This document shows positions 4,461 to 6,815 of a stretch of 6,815 nucleotides of DNA, one piece after another (position 1 is the first letter of the stretch; the number at the start of each line of letters is the position of its first letter). Source of the stretch: Candidatus Acidiferrales bacterium. GTDB taxonomy: Bacteria > Acidobacteriota > Terriglobia > Acidiferrales > UBA7541. The stretch covers positions 1 through 6,815 of the forward strand of contig CATPAM010000502.1 of the NCBI GenBank assembly GCA_955651735.1. The letters run 5' to 3'. The position numbers and the translations under genes are program-made. The notes below the pieces were generated by a model. The model ran no database searches and was not told the DNA's origin. It saw nothing but the letters and a program-made list of their open reading frames with translations.

Positions 4461-6599
4461 TTAGCGCCCGGGCTCCTGCAAGCCGCGGAACTTCATCATC
4501 GGCTCGACGCTCGGGTCTTTGCCACGCCAGGCGGCATACATCTTCGCCAAATCCTCCGTGTTGCCACGCGCCAGCACCATCTGACGGAACCGGTCGCCAT
4601 TGGCGCGCGTCAGACCGCCATGATCTTCGAACCACTGGTAAGCATCGTCATCTAGCATCTCCGACCAGAGATAAGCGTAATAGCCAGCGGAGTAGCCTCC
4701 GCTCCAGATGTGGCTGAAATAACTGGAGCGGTAGCGGGGCGGCACGGCGCTGAGCAGCAGATGCGTCTTCTCAAGCGCCTGTTTCTCGAACACATCCGGC
4801 TGCTGGAGCGCTGCGCTGGCCGGAAGCGTGTGCCACTGCATGTCGAGCTCCGCGGCCGCGACCAACTCCGTAAGCTTGTATCCCTGGTTGAACTTCGCTG
4901 CTTTCTTGATCTTGGCTGCCAGGTCGGCCGGCATAGACGCGCCCGTCTTGTAGTGCCGGGCATAATGGTTGAGGACGGCGGGGTAGAGGGCCCAGTGCTC
5001 GTTGAATTGGGAGGGAAACTCCACGAAGTCTCTTGCTGTTCTGGTGCCTGACAGGCTCGAATACTCGGCGTTCGCGAACATACCGTGTAGCGCATGGCCA
5101 AACTCGTGGAACATCGTCGTTACGTCGGTAAAACTGATAAGAGCCGGCTCGCCCGGGGCGGGCTTTGGCAGATTCGCTACATTGTAGACTACAGGCAGGT
5201 TGCCCAGAAGCCTTGACTGGAGCACGAAGCTCCCCATCCATGCGCCACCGTTCTTGTTGTCGCGCTTGAAGTAGTCGCAATAGAAGAGCGCCAGGGGCTT
5301 GCCGTCCAAATCCGAGACCTCGAAGACGCGGACATCCGCATGGTAGACGGGGATGTCCTTGCGTTCCTGGAAGGTGATCCCATACAGCTGATTGGCCGCG
5401 TAGAAGACGCCGTTTTCGAGCACATTGTTCAGCTCGAAGTACGGCTTGACCTCTGCCTCGTTCAGATCGTATTTCGCCTTACGCACCTGTTCGGAGTAGA
5501 AGTCCCAGTCCCAGGGTTGGAGCGTGAAGCCGCTCTTCTGCGCGTCGATGACCTCCTGGATATCCTTGCCCTCGCTCGCTGCTTGGGCGGCCGCGCCGGG
5601 CACCAGGACGTCCATGAACTTCAAGGCCGCCTCTGGTGTTTTCGCCATCTGGTCTCCCAGCTTCCAGGCCGCGTGGTTGGGATAGCCGAGCAGTTGTGCC
5701 CGCCGCGCACGCAGTTGTGCCAGGTGTGCGATGTCGTCGCGCGTATCGTTGGCATCGCTGCGCTCCGCCCGGTCCCAGGATTTTTCAAAGAAGGCTTCGC
5801 GAATTGCCCGGACACTGAGAGAGGCAAGATCTGGCTGCTGCGTCGTGTTCTCCAGCGGGAGCACATAGCCATCCTGCTTGCGGCTCTGCGCGGCCTGTGC
5901 GGCTGCGGCGATCTGCGCCTCACTCAAGCCGGCAAGCGCACTCTTGTCCGTGGTCACATAGGCCCCGTCCTTAGTAGCGGCCAGCAACTTTGTCGAAAAG
6001 GCAGTCGAGAGCGTCGAGATTTCCTCGTTCAACTTCGTCAACTCGGCTTTGTCGGCGTCCGAGAGTTTTGCACCAGAGCGGACGAAACTGGCGTAGGTAA
6101 CCTCGACCAGCCGCAGCGATTCTGGATCGAGCTTGAGCGACTCGCGCCGCTTGTAGATGGCAGCCGCGCGACCAAAAAGTTTTGGGTTCAGGTAGATGGC
6201 ATCGTGGTGCGCCGCCAGCTTCGGCGCCTCTTCGGTCCGCACTTTCTGCAGCACGGGATTGGTATTCGCTCCGGTGACCCCGTCGAACGCGGCCATCACT
6301 CGTTGAAGGAGTTGCCCGGTCTTCTCCATAGCAACGAGCGTATTCTCGAAGGTCGGCGCCGCCGAATTGTCCGCAATCGCCTGTATTTCCGAGAGCTCTT
6401 CGGCCATGCCCGACTCGATGGCCGGCTGATAGTCTTCATCCTTGATCTTGTCGAAGGGAGGCGCATGGAACGGCAGCGTACTCGGCGCATAAAACGGGCT
6501 CGACGGGCCCAACTTCGCATCGGCGGCCACCGCAGGGTTGTAGATGGTACCCAGTGCGATGGCACCAGACGTAATTAAAGCAGTTATGTGTTTCAGCAT
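4461..6599 (-). CDS. dcp: Exported M3-family zinc peptidyl-dipeptidase (Dcp-like)
   Basis: A 712-residue zinc metallopeptidase of family M3 (thimet oligopeptidase/Dcp group), which removes dipeptides from the C-terminus of short peptides. The start is ATG 6597-6599, preceded by GGGGAAG; an in-frame TTG further upstream (6630-6632) would extend the product but spoil the signal peptide. From this start residues 1-25 form a signal peptide (Lys3, hydrophobic core, AVA before residue 26), so the enzyme should act outside the cytoplasm, unlike cytosolic E. coli Dcp. The zinc site is HEFGH (498-502) with the third ligand probably Glu527 in FVEFPSQ. The conserved C-terminal SHIWSGGYSAGYYAYLWSE (629-647) supplies substrate-binding tyrosines and glycines. 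The length suits the family and no frame break was seen. It stands alone: the rpsP operon downstream has its own promoter. Likely role: using or trimming peptides in the periplasm. Confidence 0.95.
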   Translation of the reverse strand: MLKHITALITSGAIALGTIYNPAVAADAKLGPSSPFYAPSTLPFHAPPFDKIKDEDYQPAIESGMAEELSEIQAIADNSAAPTFENTLVAMEKTGQLLQRVMAAFDGVTGANTNPVLQKVRTEEAPKLAAHHDAIYLNPKLFGRAAAIYKRRESLKLDPESLRLVEVTYASFVRSGAKLSDADKAELTKLNEEISTLSTAFSTKLLAATKDGAYVTTDKSALAGLSEAQIAAAAQAAQSRKQDGYVLPLENTTQQPDLASLSVRAIREAFFEKSWDRAERSDANDTRDDIAHLAQLRARRAQLLGYPNHAAWKLGDQMAKTPEAALKFMDVLVPGAAAQAASEGKDIQEVIDAQKSGFTLQPWDWDFYSEQVRKAKYDLNEAEVKPYFELNNVLENGVFYAANQLYGITFQERKDIPVYHADVRVFEVSDLDGKPLALFYCDYFKRDNKNGGAWMGSFVLQSRLLGNLPVVYNVANLPKPAPGEPALISFTDVTTMFHEFGHALHGMFANAEYSSLSGTRTARDFVEFPSQFNEHWALYPAVLNHYARHYKTGASMPADLAAKIKKAAKFNQGYKLTELVAAAELDMQWHTLPASAALQQPDVFEKQALEKTHLLLSAVPPRYRSSYFSHIWSGGYSAGYYAYLWSEMLDDDAYQWFEDHGGLTRANGDRFRQMVLARGNTEDLAKMYAAWRGKDPSVEPMMKFRGLQEPGR

Positions 6600-6633
6600 A
6601 ATCTTCCCCGTGTGTGATGGTGTTGGGTGCAAC

Positions 6634-6663
6634 CGGACCGGAAGTCCGCGCGCCCTGATTGTA
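6634..6663 (-). promoter_or_regulatory. Possible dcp promoter (-10) and 5' leader hairpin
   Basis: On the minus strand TACAAT (6658-6663; 5 of 6 to the -10 consensus) lies about 58 bases before the dcp ATG. No good -35 is seen at the right distance. Just downstream, CGGAC-TTCCG-GTCCG (6634-6648) forms a 5-bp hairpin that would sit close to the 5' end of the mRNA. Confidence 0.3.
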
Positions 6664-6734
6664 AGAGAATTCCCGCGTCTGCCAGAAGAATTCGCGTCCT
6701 CGCAGCTTCTTCAAGCACACCGTAAATCTTGACT

Positions 6735-6815
6735 ATGCCGCTTTTGCCTCCCGCCATTCTGGGCACCGTTCTCGACGTTCTGCGAGAGATCCCGGGAGTT
6801 GGACTCTTCCGACTC
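6735..6815 (+). CDS. Possible divergent gene, N-terminal 27 codons only
   Basis: From ATG 6735-6737 the plus strand stays open for 27 codons to the window edge (starts MPLLPPAILGTVLDVLREIP, then GVGLFRL). It is the only candidate for the last 80 bases and would be transcribed away from dcp. No Shine-Dalgarno site precedes the ATG (CGTAAATCTTGACT), and the fragment is too short to recognise a family, so this may be a chance opening or a real gene using a later start. Confidence 0.25.
   Translation, partial: MPLLPPAILGTVLDVLREIPGVGLFRL

Noticed and set aside
5340..6578. A 412-codon open frame on the plus strand opposite dcp
   Set aside because: It is antisense to a gene with clear M3 peptidase motifs, its translation is rich in Arg and His with no family motif, and long antisense frames are expected in GC-rich coding DNA.
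6600..6632. An upstream TTG start that would add 11 residues to dcp
   Set aside because: The added residues would precede a well-formed signal peptide, and the internal ATG has the better ribosome site.
1..6815. CRISPR array, insertion sequence or prophage genes
   Set aside because: No regularly spaced direct repeats, transposase motifs or phage proteins were found.

Overview
The window is high-GC bacterial chromosome, and every well-supported gene lies on the minus strand. The gene content (rpsP, a KH-domain gene of the khpA type, rimM and trmD in one run, next to an exported M3 metallopeptidase) and the style of the proteins suggest a soil-type Acidobacteriota. That placement is inferred from gene order and general resemblance; no ribosomal RNA is present to confirm it.

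Reading in the direction of transcription (high to low coordinates): at about 6735-6815 a possible divergent plus-strand gene runs off the edge. A 136-base intergenic region follows. Then comes a secreted peptidyl-dipeptidase of the M3/Dcp family (4461-6599) and a short spacer holding a likely promoter. Next is the ribosome and tRNA maturation operon: rpsP (bS16), khpA, rimM, a small integral-membrane methyltransferase of the isoprenylcysteine/phospholipid methyltransferase type, and trmD. rplS, which usually follows trmD, is absent. The 237-base gap after trmD instead holds a good sigma70-like promoter, about 190 bases able to form a structured RNA, and a strong intrinsic terminator just 21 bases before the next start codon. 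After it come two genes joined by a GTGA stop/start overlap: an ATP-grasp ligase (539-1573) and an LLM-class (SfnG/SsuD-like) flavin-dependent monooxygenase, cut by the window edge (1-542).

The housekeeping operon makes a ribosomal protein, a small RNA-binding protein, a 30S maturation factor and the tRNA m1G37 methyltransferase. Two of its proteins carry extra segments in linker or loop positions. The TrmD segment contains a near-perfect 24-bp palindrome, and the position matching the E. coli catalytic Asp169 is Glu. The most system-like part is the ATP-grasp/flavin monooxygenase pair behind a promoter-RNA-terminator leader. It looks like a small biosynthetic or sulfur-related cassette under transcription attenuation, or alternatively a free small RNA gene that happens to precede it. 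Its substrate cannot be read from the sequence.
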